The notes below the pieces were generated by a model. The model did no database searches and was not told the DNA's origin. It saw only the letters and a list, made by a program, of their open reading frames with translations. From DSCS01 sp035391585 (GTDB lineage: Bacteria; Macinerneyibacteriota; Macinerneyibacteria; Macinerneyibacteriales; DSCS01): 64,000 nucleotides of DNA. The stretch covers positions 3,573-67,572 of the forward strand of contig CAZNOX010000009.1 of NCBI GenBank assembly GCA_964574875.1, written 5' to 3'. The position numbers were made by a program, and so were the translations under genes. Positions 1-8,437 of this stretch are shown here, one piece after another. Every line of letters starts with the position of its first letter. Within the stretch, counting starts at the first letter, position 1.

Positions 1-202
1 CCTGTGTCTCCGGGAGAAGCCTTTTCCACCCTTCCAGGAGGAGCATGAGATCCAAAGAGGTGATATAAAAGAGCCCGTTGCAGCAATGGGAGCATCCCTT
101 GGCACAATGGATGAGGCCTTTCAGGCGCCCTGCTGCTTTTTCCTTCCAGGCGAAGGTCTCTTCAAGCAGGTTTTTGTAAAGCGTTATTCCGTTTGGTTCC
201 AT
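1..202 (-). CDS. YkgJ-like cysteine-cluster protein, 3' end cut by window
   Basis: Reading the minus strand from an ATG at 202 gives at least 67 codons that run off the window edge. The fragment contains C33, C37, C40 and C41 in the pattern C-x3-C-x2-C-C, followed by a hydrophobic stretch. This resembles the N-terminus of YkgJ/UPF0153 proteins, which are thought to bind zinc or an Fe-S cluster. The start lies one base after the TGA of the upstream gamma-glutamyltransferase gene (TGA-T-ATG), so translation is probably coupled. Family assignment rests on the Cys pattern only, and the biochemical role of the family is not established. Confidence 0.65.
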   Translation of the reverse strand, partial: MEPNGITLYKNLLEETFAWKEKAAGRLKGLIHCAKGCSHCCNGLFYITSLDLMLLLEGWKRLLPETQ

Positions 203-203
203 A

Positions 204-1811
204 TCACCAGGCGGCCACAGTTCCATCGGCTCGATGGTCCGTGGCTCCGCAGAGGCTCCCTTCTTCTGTTTTTAAAATCATCTCCCCGCGGCCGAAAAAG
301 CCCTCGGGATCCTTCTCTATATCATGTCCCATGGCTCTGAGTTTTTCAAGGGTGGCTGAATCAAAGGCCGCTTCACACGTGATTCTTTTTCCCTGGTGCC
401 ATTGCCAGCGGGGCCGGTCCAGCGCTTCCTGGGGATTATGACGGCCGTCGATGAGGGCGGAGGCCACCTGAAGATGGCCCTGGGGCTGCATGAAACCTCC
501 CATGACACCGAAAGGGCCCAGGGGAGTATTGTCGGATTCAGTGAGGAAGGCGGGGATGATAGTGTGATAGGGCCTTTTCCTGGGGGCAAGAACATTGGGA
601 TGGGCCTCTTCAAGAGAAAAGCCGTGCCCCCGGTTCTGCAGGGCGATGCCCGTCCCGGGGATGACGATCCCTGAACCGAATCCCATGTAATTGCTCTGAA
701 TATAGGAGACCATGTTTCCCTCTCCGTCGGCTGTGGCCAGGTAGACCGTCCCGCTTCCCTGAGGCTCTCCCGGAAAGGGATCCAGAGCCTTGTCACCGAT
801 CAGGCGCGCCCGCTCGGCGGCGTAGCTTTTTGAGAGAAGGACGTCAGGGGAAAAGGGCATGGAGGAGGGATCGGCGAGATAAGCCATGCAATCGCTGAAG
901 GCCAGCTTCATCGCTTCCATGGAGTAATGGATATTCTCGGCTGAGTCAAAAGGGGCCCCGGGAAGCTCGCTTAAGATATTGAGAGCCATGAGAGCGGCCA
1001 TCCCCTGGCCGTTGGGGGGGAGTTCCCAGATCTTTTTCCCCCTATAGTCCACTCCGAGAGGTTCCACCCATCGGGGGGCGAATTCAGCCAGGTCCGGAAG
1101 ACGCAATGCCCCGCCGGTTTTTACCGCGAAGTCTTCTATGGCTTCGGCAAGAGACCCCTCGTAAAAGTCCCGGGCGTCTGTCTCGCCGATAAGCGCCAGA
1201 GTCTGCCCCATTTCGGGAGAAGACCAGATCTCTCCCGGTGAGGGCCCCCGTCCCTGAGGTGCGAAAAGAGAAAACCAGGGGGCGAACTCTTCCCCTTTCA
1301 GGACTTCTCTGTATCGTTTCACCGCTCTTTCCCAGAAACGGGCGGTGACAGGGGAGACAGGATATCCTTCAGTGGCGTATTCCACAGCCGGAGCCACAAC
1401 CTGCGAGAGGGAGAGGCGTCCGAAACGGCGCACCAGTGCGGCCCAGGATGCGGGGATCCCGGGGACAGTCACAGGAAGCCAGCCGTGGGCAGGCATTTTT
1501 TCAAAGCCCTTCTCCTTCAGAAGTCCCGGTGTGAGGAGGGCGGGAGACCAGCCGCTTCCGTTCAGGCCGTAAAGGCTTCCCCGGAAACTGAACAATGCAA
1601 AAGCGTCGCCTCCGATGCCGTTGGACGTGGGTTCGGTCACGGTGAGGGCGGCTGCTGTGGCCACGGCGGCATCGATAGCGTTTCCCCCTTCTCTGAGGAT
1701 CCGGAGTCCCGCCTGGGCAGCCAGGGGCGTGGATGTGGCCACAAGGCCCCGTCTTCCGTAGACAAGGGTCCTCCGGGAAGGATAGCGGTAATGAAGGGCA
1801 TCGAATCTCAT
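204..1811 (-). CDS. gamma-glutamyltransferase family protein, YwrD-like, cytosolic
   Basis: The 535-aa product has the full two-domain Ntn-hydrolase layout of gamma-glutamyltranspeptidases. An N-terminal ATSTPLAAQAG / GGNAIDAAVA region is followed by the autoprocessing site GSGTVYLATAD, where Thr355 should become the new N-terminal nucleophile, and by the C-terminal MGGFMQPQGH region. There is no signal peptide, unlike periplasmic GGTs such as that of E. coli; this and the TVYL rather than TTH nucleophile context fit the YwrD-like branch. It would hydrolyse or transfer gamma-glutamyl groups in the cytosol, but the true substrate is unknown. GGAGG lies just upstream of the ATG. The downstream YkgJ-like gene starts one base after its stop. 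Confidence 0.9.
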   Translation of the reverse strand: MRFDALHYRYPSRRTLVYGRRGLVATSTPLAAQAGLRILREGGNAIDAAVATAAALTVTEPTSNGIGGDAFALFSFRGSLYGLNGSGWSPALLTPGLLKEKGFEKMPAHGWLPVTVPGIPASWAALVRRFGRLSLSQVVAPAVEYATEGYPVSPVTARFWERAVKRYREVLKGEEFAPWFSLFAPQGRGPSPGEIWSSPEMGQTLALIGETDARDFYEGSLAEAIEDFAVKTGGALRLPDLAEFAPRWVEPLGVDYRGKKIWELPPNGQGMAALMALNILSELPGAPFDSAENIHYSMEAMKLAFSDCMAYLADPSSMPFSPDVLLSKSYAAERARLIGDKALDPFPGEPQGSGTVYLATADGEGNMVSYIQSNYMGFGSGIVIPGTGIALQNRGHGFSLEEAHPNVLAPRKRPYHTIIPAFLTESDNTPLGPFGVMGGFMQPQGHLQVASALIDGRHNPQEALDRPRWQWHQGKRITCEAAFDSATLEKLRAMGHDIEKDPEGFFGRGEMILKTEEGSLCGATDHRADGTVAAW

Positions 1812-1838
1812 AAGGCCTCCTTTTCAAGGCTTTTATTT

Positions 1839-1866
1839 AGGATAGCGAAAAAGATTACTCCGTCAA
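1839..1866 (-). promoter_or_regulatory. candidate sigma70 promoter for the gamma-glutamyltransferase gene
   Basis: On the minus strand TTGACG (1866-1861) is followed after 16 nt by TATCCT (1844-1839), about 30 nt upstream of the gene's ribosome binding site. The -10 box is imperfect. It is back-to-back with the plus-strand promoter of the nitrilase gene. Confidence 0.45.
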
Positions 1867-1885
1867 GGCTTCTCCATTTGTTTTC

Positions 1886-1914
1886 TTGACAATGAAAGGC
1901 CCCACGAGTATTAT
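1886..1914 (+). promoter_or_regulatory. sigma70-type promoter for the nitrilase/rarA/pfkA run
   Basis: TTGACA (1886-1891), a 17-nt spacer and TATTAT (1909-1914) form a near-consensus promoter about 30 nt upstream of the preferred ATG at 1945. It is the only strong promoter visible before the long co-directional run that ends near 9393. Confidence 0.75.
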
Positions 1915-1944
1915 CCAATATAAAGGGAAATGAGGGGGGCAGCT

Positions 1945-2715
1945 ATGAAAATAGCCGTTTTTCAGCTGAATACCGCCTATAATCAGCTGAAAAGAAACAG
2001 GGAGCGCATCGAAGCGGCCATGGCCTCCCGGGCGGCGTCTCTCTACATCGCCCCTGAGCTCTTGAACACGGGGTACGAGCTGGAGGATGTTCAAAAAAGA
2101 GCCGAAAACAGCGGGGAGATGATCCGCTGGGCCTCATCCCTGGCGAAAAAATACAGATGCACGTTCATCCCGGGGTCATTTGCTGAACCGCGGGGGGAGA
2201 AGGTCGTCAACACCCTCTCCGTCTTCGGCCCCGACGGCGAGATGAAGGCCGCCTACTCCAAGATCCATCTCTTTACCCTCACCGGTGAAGAGAAGGTCTT
2301 TGATGCCGGACAAGAACCCGCCCTGGTGGAGATCCAGGGGATGACATTCGGGCTGGCTGTCTGTTACGACCTGCGCTTTCCCGAGCTCTTTCGGTATTAC
2401 AGGAGCCGGGGAGCCCAAGGAGTGATCGTCGTCGCCAACTGGCCCAAAGCCCGCACGGGACACTGGAGAACCCTGGGGCGGGCCAGAAGCATTGAGAATT
2501 CGTTTTTTATGATCGGCGTCAACCGGAAAGGGCGTGATGCCGGGATAGATTTTAACGGGCATTCCTTTTGTTTTTCACCCACAGGGGAGGATCTCTTGAA
2601 AGGAATGCGGAGAAGGATGGCCACAGCTGTTGTGGATGCCGCTCTTGTGGATGAATCCCGAAGTTTCATGGATTCATTCCGTGACCGACGGCTGAACTTT
2701 GAGGAGGGACTATGA
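1945..2715 (+). CDS. nitrilase-family carbon-nitrogen hydrolase (Nit/omega-amidase-like)
   Basis: The 256-aa product carries the nitrilase catalytic triad. E38 lies in IAPELLNTGY, K106 in YSKIHLF and C140 in AVCYDLRFPE, spaced as in Nit1/Nit2-type amidases. These enzymes hydrolyse small amides such as deaminated glutathione or alpha-keto acid omega-amides; the substrate here is not identifiable. I chose the ATG at 1945 rather than the one at 1930 because a GAGGGGGG ribosome binding site sits in front of it and MKIAVFQLN is the normal family start. The gene overlaps the following zinc-ribbon gene by ATGA, implying coupled translation. Confidence 0.85.
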   Translation: MKIAVFQLNTAYNQLKRNRERIEAAMASRAASLYIAPELLNTGYELEDVQKRAENSGEMIRWASSLAKKYRCTFIPGSFAEPRGEKVVNTLSVFGPDGEMKAAYSKIHLFTLTGEEKVFDAGQEPALVEIQGMTFGLAVCYDLRFPELFRYYRSRGAQGVIVVANWPKARTGHWRTLGRARSIENSFFMIGVNRKGRDAGIDFNGHSFCFSPTGEDLLKGMRRRMATAVVDAALVDESRSFMDSFRDRRLNFEEGL

Positions 2716-3737
2716 AAAAATGCTCGTATTGCGGAAGCAGCAATTTTGATAATGCCGCCTATTGTGAAAACTGCGGAATGCCTTTGAAAGAAGGCCTTCG
2801 CATCAGCTGCCCCCGATGCGGTAAAAATGTCCGGGAAAATGAAAAATTCTGCCGATATTGCGGTGCCTCTCTCATGGAATCCATCCCCTGTCCCCGCTGC
2901 GGACACCAGGTCCTCTCCACCGATGTCTATTGCAGCGAATGCGGTTATGCCGTCACGGAAACGGACAGGAAAGCCGCAGCGCGACTGGCCGCGGAGATGA
3001 AAAAGAAGGAGAAACCGGAACCTGCGAAAAAAAGCGGGACTGCCGTCATGAGCAGGGAGAGCGGACACTCCGAACGGGATGAACTTAAGGATGTGGCCGA
3101 GCAGATCCTCAGCGGTTCATCGGACACCGCGGTGAAGCCTTCTCCCGAACCCTCTTCGTTCGAGTTCCCCGATGAGAAAGAGGAGCTTCACGCTCCTGTG
3201 CCCGAGCTTTTGGAGACACCGGCTGAGCCCGATGAACTCATCGCCTCTCCCGCAGAAGAGTCTCTGGCGGTGGAGGAGACCATGTCTCTTGACGAAGAAG
3301 AGATCCTTGATGAAGAGGTCCTGCCCGGAGACCTGGATGACAGCCTCATGGACACCGAAGACCTCTCCGTTGAAGAAGAGGTCGTGGAGCATGCACCGGG
3401 TCAACACCGGCCGGCCCCCTCTGTCATCGCCGATGACGTGGACCAGATGATCAACGACGCCCTCATGACAGGAGGACAGCTTTTGGGAGATAAACTTTAT
3501 CAGGATGCGGTCAAGACTTTTTCAAAAGCCATCGGGGCTGCTATCAAAAACGGGTTGGAACAGCAGGAGGACCGGCGTCTCATCACCCTTTATCTCAGGA
3601 GGGGAGAAGCCTTCAGACAGCTGGGAGATATTGAAAGGACGAAGGATAACTACTCCAGGGCCCTGAAATACGCCCAATCGATCTTTGCAGCCAATGATGT
3701 GGAGCGGATCCGAGATCTCATGGCCCGTCTTCCCTAG
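2712..3737 (+). CDS. zinc-ribbon protein with acidic linker and TPR-like C-terminus
   Basis: The 341-aa protein starts with serial CxxC pairs: CSYC, CENC, CPRC, CRYC, CPRC and CSEC. That is six knuckles, enough for three zinc ribbons in the first ~80 residues. A long low-complexity acidic segment rich in Glu, Asp, Ser and Pro follows (about residues 120-235). The last ~100 residues look alpha-helical and TPR-like, with alternating small and aromatic residues. Zinc-ribbon plus TPR architectures usually mediate protein or nucleic acid contacts, but no specific function can be read from the sequence. It is translationally coupled to the nitrilase gene by a 4-bp overlap and lies 14 bp before rarA. 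Confidence 0.75.
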   Translation: MKKCSYCGSSNFDNAAYCENCGMPLKEGLRISCPRCGKNVRENEKFCRYCGASLMESIPCPRCGHQVLSTDVYCSECGYAVTETDRKAAARLAAEMKKKEKPEPAKKSGTAVMSRESGHSERDELKDVAEQILSGSSDTAVKPSPEPSSFEFPDEKEELHAPVPELLETPAEPDELIASPAEESLAVEETMSLDEEEILDEEVLPGDLDDSLMDTEDLSVEEEVVEHAPGQHRPAPSVIADDVDQMINDALMTGGQLLGDKLYQDAVKTFSKAIGAAIKNGLEQQEDRRLITLYLRRGEAFRQLGDIERTKDNYSRALKYAQSIFAANDVERIRDLMARLP

Positions 3738-3751
3738 GAAGCGGCGGTACT

Positions 3752-4978
3752 ATGGATGACAGGGATTTCAGGCCTCTTTACGAGGTCTTGCGCCCCAAGA
3801 CCGTGGATGATATCGTCGGCCAGCCTCATCTGGTGGGAGAGAACGGGATCATCTCCATCTACCTGAAACAGGACAAACTCTTTTCCATGCTCTTTTACGG
3901 CCCTCCCGGAACGGGAAAGACCACATTGGCCCGCCTGATCTCAGATTTTTTTCATGCCAAATTTCTCTATTTCAATGCTGTGGAAGCCTCCACCGTGGAG
4001 ATCAAGAAGACCATCCGCGAGGAGTGCAACGAGGGGCTGAACATCCTTTTTGTGGATGAGATCCACCGGTTCAATAAAAATCAGCAGACCATTTTCCTGC
4101 CCCATATGGAGTCAGGGCGCATCGTCCTCATCGCCACCACCACGGAAAATCCCGGCTACACCATCATCTCGCCGTTACGGTCACGTATGCGTGTGGTGCC
4201 TTTTAAAAAACTGGGGGATGACGCTCTCCTGGAGATCGTCGAAAAAGGGCTGTCCCATTTTCAGGAGACTCTTGAGGCGGATATCAAACAGCTCATTGTG
4301 GATTACGCCGACGGAGACGGCCGGTTTGCGCTCTTTCTCCTGGAAGAGGTCATGAGTCTCATGGCCCACAAAAAACTCTCCGCCGAAGAGCTCCAGGAGA
4401 CTCTGAACAAAAAGATGCTTCTCTCAGATAAAAAGGGGGATTTTTACTATAATTATCTTTCGGCACTCCATAAATCCCTGCGGGGATCCGACGCTGATGC
4501 CGCTGTCTACTGGATATGCGCCATGATGGAGAGCGGGATCGACCCCCTGGCTATTCTCCGGAGGATGACAGCCATGGCATCGGAAGACATCGGTTTTGCC
4601 GATCCCAATGCGCTGAGGATCGTCAATGAGGCCACGCGGGCCTATGAATTCCTGGGATTTCCTGAAGGCCGCATGGCCATCATCCAGGCCGCTGTCTACC
4701 TGGCCCTGGCGCCTAAAAGCAATTCCGTTCTGAAAGCCATGGAGAAGGGCCTCTCCCTTGTGCGGGAACACGGGGTCCTGAACATCCCCGATTCCATCGC
4801 ATCCAATACAAAGAGATACCGCTACCCCCACGCTTTTGAAGACCCTCTGATCAGACAGGATTATCTTCCCAAAGAGCTGGAGGGGGAGGAGATCGTCACG
4901 TTTATTCACAGGGGAAAAGAGACGAACTTTAAGAACCGTTGGGAGACTGTCCGTCCCCGGATCAGAAAAAAGAAGTAG
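3752..4978 (+). CDS. rarA: replication-associated recombination protein A (MgsA/RarA AAA+ ATPase)
   Basis: The 408-aa protein has the RarA N-terminus (LRPKTVDDIVGQPHLVG). Walker A GPPGTGKTT lies at residues 50-58, Walker B LFVDEIHRF near 99-107, and a sensor-1 region IATTTENP follows. The C-terminal half contains the clamp-loader-like lid and the tetramerisation domain (ALHKSLRGSDADAA, MTAMASEDIGFADP). RarA acts at stalled replication forks together with SSB and RecA. Length is normal for the family. It sits 23 bp upstream of pfkA in an unusual but tightly spaced run. Confidence 0.95.
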   Translation: MDDRDFRPLYEVLRPKTVDDIVGQPHLVGENGIISIYLKQDKLFSMLFYGPPGTGKTTLARLISDFFHAKFLYFNAVEASTVEIKKTIREECNEGLNILFVDEIHRFNKNQQTIFLPHMESGRIVLIATTTENPGYTIISPLRSRMRVVPFKKLGDDALLEIVEKGLSHFQETLEADIKQLIVDYADGDGRFALFLLEEVMSLMAHKKLSAEELQETLNKKMLLSDKKGDFYYNYLSALHKSLRGSDADAAVYWICAMMESGIDPLAILRRMTAMASEDIGFADPNALRIVNEATRAYEFLGFPEGRMAIIQAAVYLALAPKSNSVLKAMEKGLSLVREHGVLNIPDSIASNTKRYRYPHAFEDPLIRQDYLPKELEGEEIVTFIHRGKETNFKNRWETVRPRIRKKK

Positions 4979-5001
4979 AAAAGAGAGAAGAGGAGGTGGA
5001 T

Positions 5002-5961
5002 ATGAAGCGTATTGCCGTACTCACAGGAGGGGGAGATGCCCCGGGGATGAATGCCGCTGTCCGGTCTGTGGTCCGCACCGGGATATACATGGGGCTTGAA
5101 GTCCTTGGAATCGAAAAAGCCTATCTGGGAATGATGGAGGATCTCATCATTCCGCTCTCGCTCAAAGATGTGGGCGGGATCATGCAAAAGGGCGGCACCA
5201 TGCTTCAGACGACCCGTTGTGAAGAGTTTATCACCGATGAGGGGCAGGAGCAGGCTGTTCAGAATCTCAAAAAACACGGCATCGAAGGGCTCGTTGTCAT
5301 CGGAGGGGACGGTTCCCTCACCGGGGCCAGGGACCTTCACAACCGCGGGATCAAAGTCATCGGTGTACCCGGGACCATCGACAACGACCTCTGGGGGACA
5401 GACATGTGCATCGGGGTGGACACAGCCCTCAATACCATTATCTATTGTGTGGACAACATCAAAGATACCGCCTCGTCCCATGAACGGGCTTTTATTATTG
5501 AAGTCATGGGGCGCGAAAGCGGTTATCTCGCCCTCATGGCGGCCATTGCCACGGGCGCCGAAGAGGTCTATATTCCGGAAAAGGAGATGGATATCGAAGC
5601 AACCGCCAAAAAGATCCAGGACGGCCATAAACGGGGAAAGACACACGGGATCATCATCCTGGCCGAAGGAGCCGGGAATGCTTATACCATCGGGCGGCAG
5701 CTGAAGAACATCCTGGGATATGAGGTCAGGATCTCCATTTTGGGCCATATCCAGCGAGGGGGGACCCCTTCCGCTTTTGACCGCCAGCTGGGCAGCATGA
5801 TGGGAGCCGAAGCCGTCAAGGCTCTGCTCAACGGGAAAAGCGGCTTCATGGTGGCTCTTTCCGGAGCACATTATTCCCTGGTCTCTCTTGATGAAGCCAT
5901 CAGCAAGAAGAAGACCATCAGCCAGAAACAGTATGAAATAGCGCAGGTCCTGTCGCTTTAA
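5002..5961 (+). CDS. pfkA: ATP-dependent 6-phosphofructokinase
   Basis: The 319-aa product has the group I phosphofructokinase signature. LTGGGDAPGMN comes at the N-terminus, GGDGS at 101-105 and PGTIDND at 123-129, and the end contains HIQRGGTPSAFDR. Glycine rather than aspartate at position 104 predicts ATP and not pyrophosphate as phosphoryl donor. The frame is open further upstream into rarA, but the ATG at 5002 has an AGGAGGTG ribosome binding site 4-11 nt ahead and gives the canonical MKRIAVLTGGG start. With tpiA 17 bp downstream it forms a two-gene glycolytic unit within a housekeeping run. Confidence 0.96.
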   Translation: MKRIAVLTGGGDAPGMNAAVRSVVRTGIYMGLEVLGIEKAYLGMMEDLIIPLSLKDVGGIMQKGGTMLQTTRCEEFITDEGQEQAVQNLKKHGIEGLVVIGGDGSLTGARDLHNRGIKVIGVPGTIDNDLWGTDMCIGVDTALNTIIYCVDNIKDTASSHERAFIIEVMGRESGYLALMAAIATGAEEVYIPEKEMDIEATAKKIQDGHKRGKTHGIIILAEGAGNAYTIGRQLKNILGYEVRISILGHIQRGGTPSAFDRQLGSMMGAEAVKALLNGKSGFMVALSGAHYSLVSLDEAISKKKTISQKQYEIAQVLSL

Positions 5962-5978
5962 CCAGGAGGAGAGAGAAG

Positions 5979-6752
5979 ATGAGAAAGTTCTTTATTGCGG
6001 GAAACTGGAAGATGAACAAGACCTATGATGAAGCGGTTCAGCTTGCACAAGCCGTTCAGCAGAGAGCTGTGAATGAAAAGAAGATCAATATCGGGGTCTT
6101 TGTGCCGGCCCCCTATCTCAGGGACCTGGCCATGGCGTCTCCCGACCTCATTGTGGGGGCTCAGAACCTCCATTGGGAAAATTCCGGGGCCTTCACCGGA
6201 GAGATCTCTTCTCCCATGCTCAGGTCAGTGGGGGTCAGCTGGACACTCATCGGCCATTCGGAACGGCGGGCTCTTTTCGGGGAGACGGATGCTGATGTGA
6301 ACAGAAAGGCCATCGCCGCCCTTCAGCATTGCATCTTTCCTATTGTCTGTGTGGGCGAGACACTTGAAGAACGGGAGAAAAAGACCACTCTTGATATTAT
6401 CGGAAGACAGGTCAAAGAGACGTTTTACACCATCCCCGCTGATATGGCCGAGACGATGACCCTGGCTTATGAGCCTGTCTGGGCCATCGGGACGGGAAAG
6501 ACCGCGACACCTGACGATGCTGAAGAGGTCCATGCCTTCATCCGCATGACCCTGGCTTCTCTCTATTCTGCCGAGGTCAGCGAAAAAATCCGTATTCTTT
6601 ACGGAGGAAGCGTCAAACCCTCCAATGCCGAGTCTCTTCTGAAGATGGCCGATATCGACGGGGCCCTCATCGGAGGGGCGTCCCTGAACAAAGATGATTT
6701 TATCTCCATCTGCGATACGGCCCTCACCATCGAAAAAGCGCAAGTGTCATGA
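5979..6752 (+). CDS. tpiA: triosephosphate isomerase
   Basis: The 257-aa product shows all catalytic residues: N9 and K11 in GNWKMNK, H93 in IGHSERR and E165 in AYEPVWAIGTGK. The phosphate-binding loop YGGSVKP is also present. It interconverts dihydroxyacetone phosphate and glyceraldehyde 3-phosphate in glycolysis. A GGAGGAGAG ribosome binding site precedes the ATG. The stop overlaps the start of the cobalamin adenosyltransferase gene by 4 bp. Confidence 0.97.
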   Translation: MRKFFIAGNWKMNKTYDEAVQLAQAVQQRAVNEKKINIGVFVPAPYLRDLAMASPDLIVGAQNLHWENSGAFTGEISSPMLRSVGVSWTLIGHSERRALFGETDADVNRKAIAALQHCIFPIVCVGETLEEREKKTTLDIIGRQVKETFYTIPADMAETMTLAYEPVWAIGTGKTATPDDAEEVHAFIRMTLASLYSAEVSEKIRILYGGSVKPSNAESLLKMADIDGALIGGASLNKDDFISICDTALTIEKAQVS

Positions 6753-7306
6753 GCCGGATTTCCACCGGGAACGGAGACAGCGGAAAGACCCGCCTCTGGT
6801 CGGGAGAAGAGGTTTCAAAGGATGACCTCCGTGTGGAGGCTTACGGCACGATGGATGAACTCCAGGCGGTCATGGGGGAGGCTCTCCACAAGGTGAAAAG
6901 CCCCACAACCGCCGCGCTCCTCAGAGATCTGCGCAGCATGACGGATAAAGCAGCGGGGGAACTGGCCTCCACGGATGCTCCGGCCCTCATGACACAGGAG
7001 GAGATCCGTGTGGTGGAAGAGGCCATCGGAGCGTATGAAAAAGAGGTCCCGCTCCGGGGATTTGTCCTCACCGGGGCCACTCCCGGAGGAAGCGCCCTTG
7101 ATGTGTGCCGCACCGTGGCCCGGAGGGCCGAACGGAGAGTGGTCCGTCTGGGAGGGCGGGAGGAGATCTCCCCTCTTCTGTATGTCTTTTTGAACAGGCT
7201 GTCCGATCTCCTTTTTCTCTTGTCCTGTTTTGAGGATCTTCAGGAGGGGAGACTGACATTCCGGGATGAAAAAAAGGAAAGGAATTCCAAAGATGCTGAC
7301 ACCTAA
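6749..7306 (+). CDS. PduO-type cob(I)alamin adenosyltransferase
   Basis: The 185-aa protein has the ATP-binding N-terminal motif STGNGDSGKTRLW (residues 5-17). VSKDDLRVEAYGTMDEL and the C-terminal RTVARRAERRVV / FLNRLSDLLF helices are typical of PduO-type adenosyltransferases, which make adenosylcobalamin from reduced cobalamin and ATP. Family length is normal. It overlaps tpiA by ATGA at its start and yhbY by 14 bp at its end. No B12-dependent enzyme lies in the window, so its client is elsewhere. A few positions (for example TGNG for the usual TRxG) deviate slightly from typical members. Confidence 0.85.
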   Translation: MSRISTGNGDSGKTRLWSGEEVSKDDLRVEAYGTMDELQAVMGEALHKVKSPTTAALLRDLRSMTDKAAGELASTDAPALMTQEEIRVVEEAIGAYEKEVPLRGFVLTGATPGGSALDVCRTVARRAERRVVRLGGREEISPLLYVFLNRLSDLLFLLSCFEDLQEGRLTFRDEKKERNSKDADT

Positions 7307-7583
7307 ACAAAGAAAATATCTGGAAAAAGAGGCCCATGAGATGACGCCTACGGCCTTTATCGGGAAAAACGGGATGACGGCCACCGTGATCCACGCCGTA
7401 ATCGAGAATATCGATAAGAACGAACTGATCAAAGTCAAGATCCAGAAGGATGCCCCCGTGGAGAAGAGAGAAGCAGCTGCCGAGTTGGCAGAAGCTGCAG
7501 GAGCCCAAGTCGTCCGCCTCATCGGAGGGACCATCATCCTCTTTAAACCGCTCAAAGAGAATTCCCGTTACCCGCTTCCCTGA
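7293..7583 (+). CDS. yhbY: CRM-domain RNA-binding protein YhbY
   Basis: The 96-aa product is a single CRS1/YhbY (CRM) domain: LTPKQRKYLEKEAHEM, then FIGKNGMTATVI with the GxxG loop, then DKNELIKVKI and GGTIILFKP. YhbY proteins associate with pre-50S ribosomal particles. Two in-frame starts exist. The ATG at 7293 is preferred over 7266 because it has an AAAGGAA ribosome binding site and yields the usual MLTPKQ start. It begins inside the end of the adenosyltransferase gene and is followed 7 bp later by rsmI, forming a ribosome-maturation pair. Confidence 0.88.
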   Translation: MLTPKQRKYLEKEAHEMTPTAFIGKNGMTATVIHAVIENIDKNELIKVKIQKDAPVEKREAAAELAEAAGAQVVRLIGGTIILFKPLKENSRYPLP

Positions 7584-7590
7584 GGACTGT

Positions 7591-8418
7591 ATGCCGGGAA
7601 CTCTTTTTATTGTCGCCACACCCATCGGAAACCTGGGGGATTTTCCCCCCCGCGCTGCAGAGACTCTTCAGAATGTCCACACCATTGCAGCCGAAGACCC
7701 GGCGCAGTCGGCGGTCCTGTTGAAAAAATTCAACATCCGGGCCGCCATGATCCGTTACAATGAAGGAAACAAGGAGGCTGCTGTCCCCGGGATCACCGCC
7801 CTGCTCAGAGAAGGGCATGATGTGGCCTATATCTCCGAAGCGGGGACACCCTGTATCAGCGATCCGGGGCTGAACCTTGTGCGGAAAGCTGTTGAAGAGG
7901 GGTGCCGGGTGGTTCCGGTCCCCGGCCCCACTGCAGCCATGGCGCTGCTGTCTGTATCGGGGCTCCCCACAGACCGGTTTCTCTTTCTCGGGTTTGCCCC
8001 GAAAAAAGAGGCGGAACTGGAGCGTTTCAGGGCGTTTCTCGAAGATCAGCCTTTTACTGCGGTCTGCTATGTCTCTCCCCATCATATGAAAGAGTTCGTG
8101 GCCATGCTGGAGAACCTCCGTCATGACCCCGATGTGGTCGTGGGCCGGGAACTCACAAAACTTCATGAAGAGGTCATCCGCGGAAAGGCTCATGAGATCG
8201 GAGCGCGGATCCTGTCCAATGTCCGGGGGGAGTTCACCGTGGCCATCGCGGGGAACCGTGAGGAAAAAGAAACAAATCATACCCTTATCGTGTCCAAGGG
8301 AGAGGAACTGATGAAAAAGTTCTCCCTGAAGGACACGGCTTCGATATTGTCGGTGATTTATGGTTTGACGAAGAACAAGGTTTACGATATGCTTTTGAAA
8401 AATAAAGAAAACAAGTGA
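7591..8418 (+). CDS. rsmI: 16S rRNA (cytidine1402-2'-O)-methyltransferase
   Basis: The 275-aa product has the RsmI signatures: GTLFIVATPIGNLGD at the start, AAEDPAQSAVLL, YISEAGTPCISDPG, VPVPGPTAAM and FLGFAPKK. It 2'-O-methylates C1402 in the ribosomal P site using SAM. The open frame extends upstream to 7450 but overlaps yhbY. The ATG at 7591 with GAGG upstream gives the conserved MPGTLFIVATP start. The usual AEDTR motif reads AEDPAQ here, a small deviation. Confidence 0.94.
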   Translation: MPGTLFIVATPIGNLGDFPPRAAETLQNVHTIAAEDPAQSAVLLKKFNIRAAMIRYNEGNKEAAVPGITALLREGHDVAYISEAGTPCISDPGLNLVRKAVEEGCRVVPVPGPTAAMALLSVSGLPTDRFLFLGFAPKKEAELERFRAFLEDQPFTAVCYVSPHHMKEFVAMLENLRHDPDVVVGRELTKLHEEVIRGKAHEIGARILSNVRGEFTVAIAGNREEKETNHTLIVSKGEELMKKFSLKDTASILSVIYGLTKNKVYDMLLKNKENK

Positions 8419-8437
8419 AACCTTGCAGGGAGAAGAT

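Noticed and set aside
1930..1944. Upstream ATG for the nitrilase gene
   Set aside because: The ATG at 1945 has the GAGGGGGG ribosome binding site and gives the family-typical MKIAVFQLN start.
3100..3420. Acidic repeats in the zinc-ribbon protein as tandem repeats
   Set aside because: The segment is low complexity (Glu/Pro/Ser) without a regular repeat unit.
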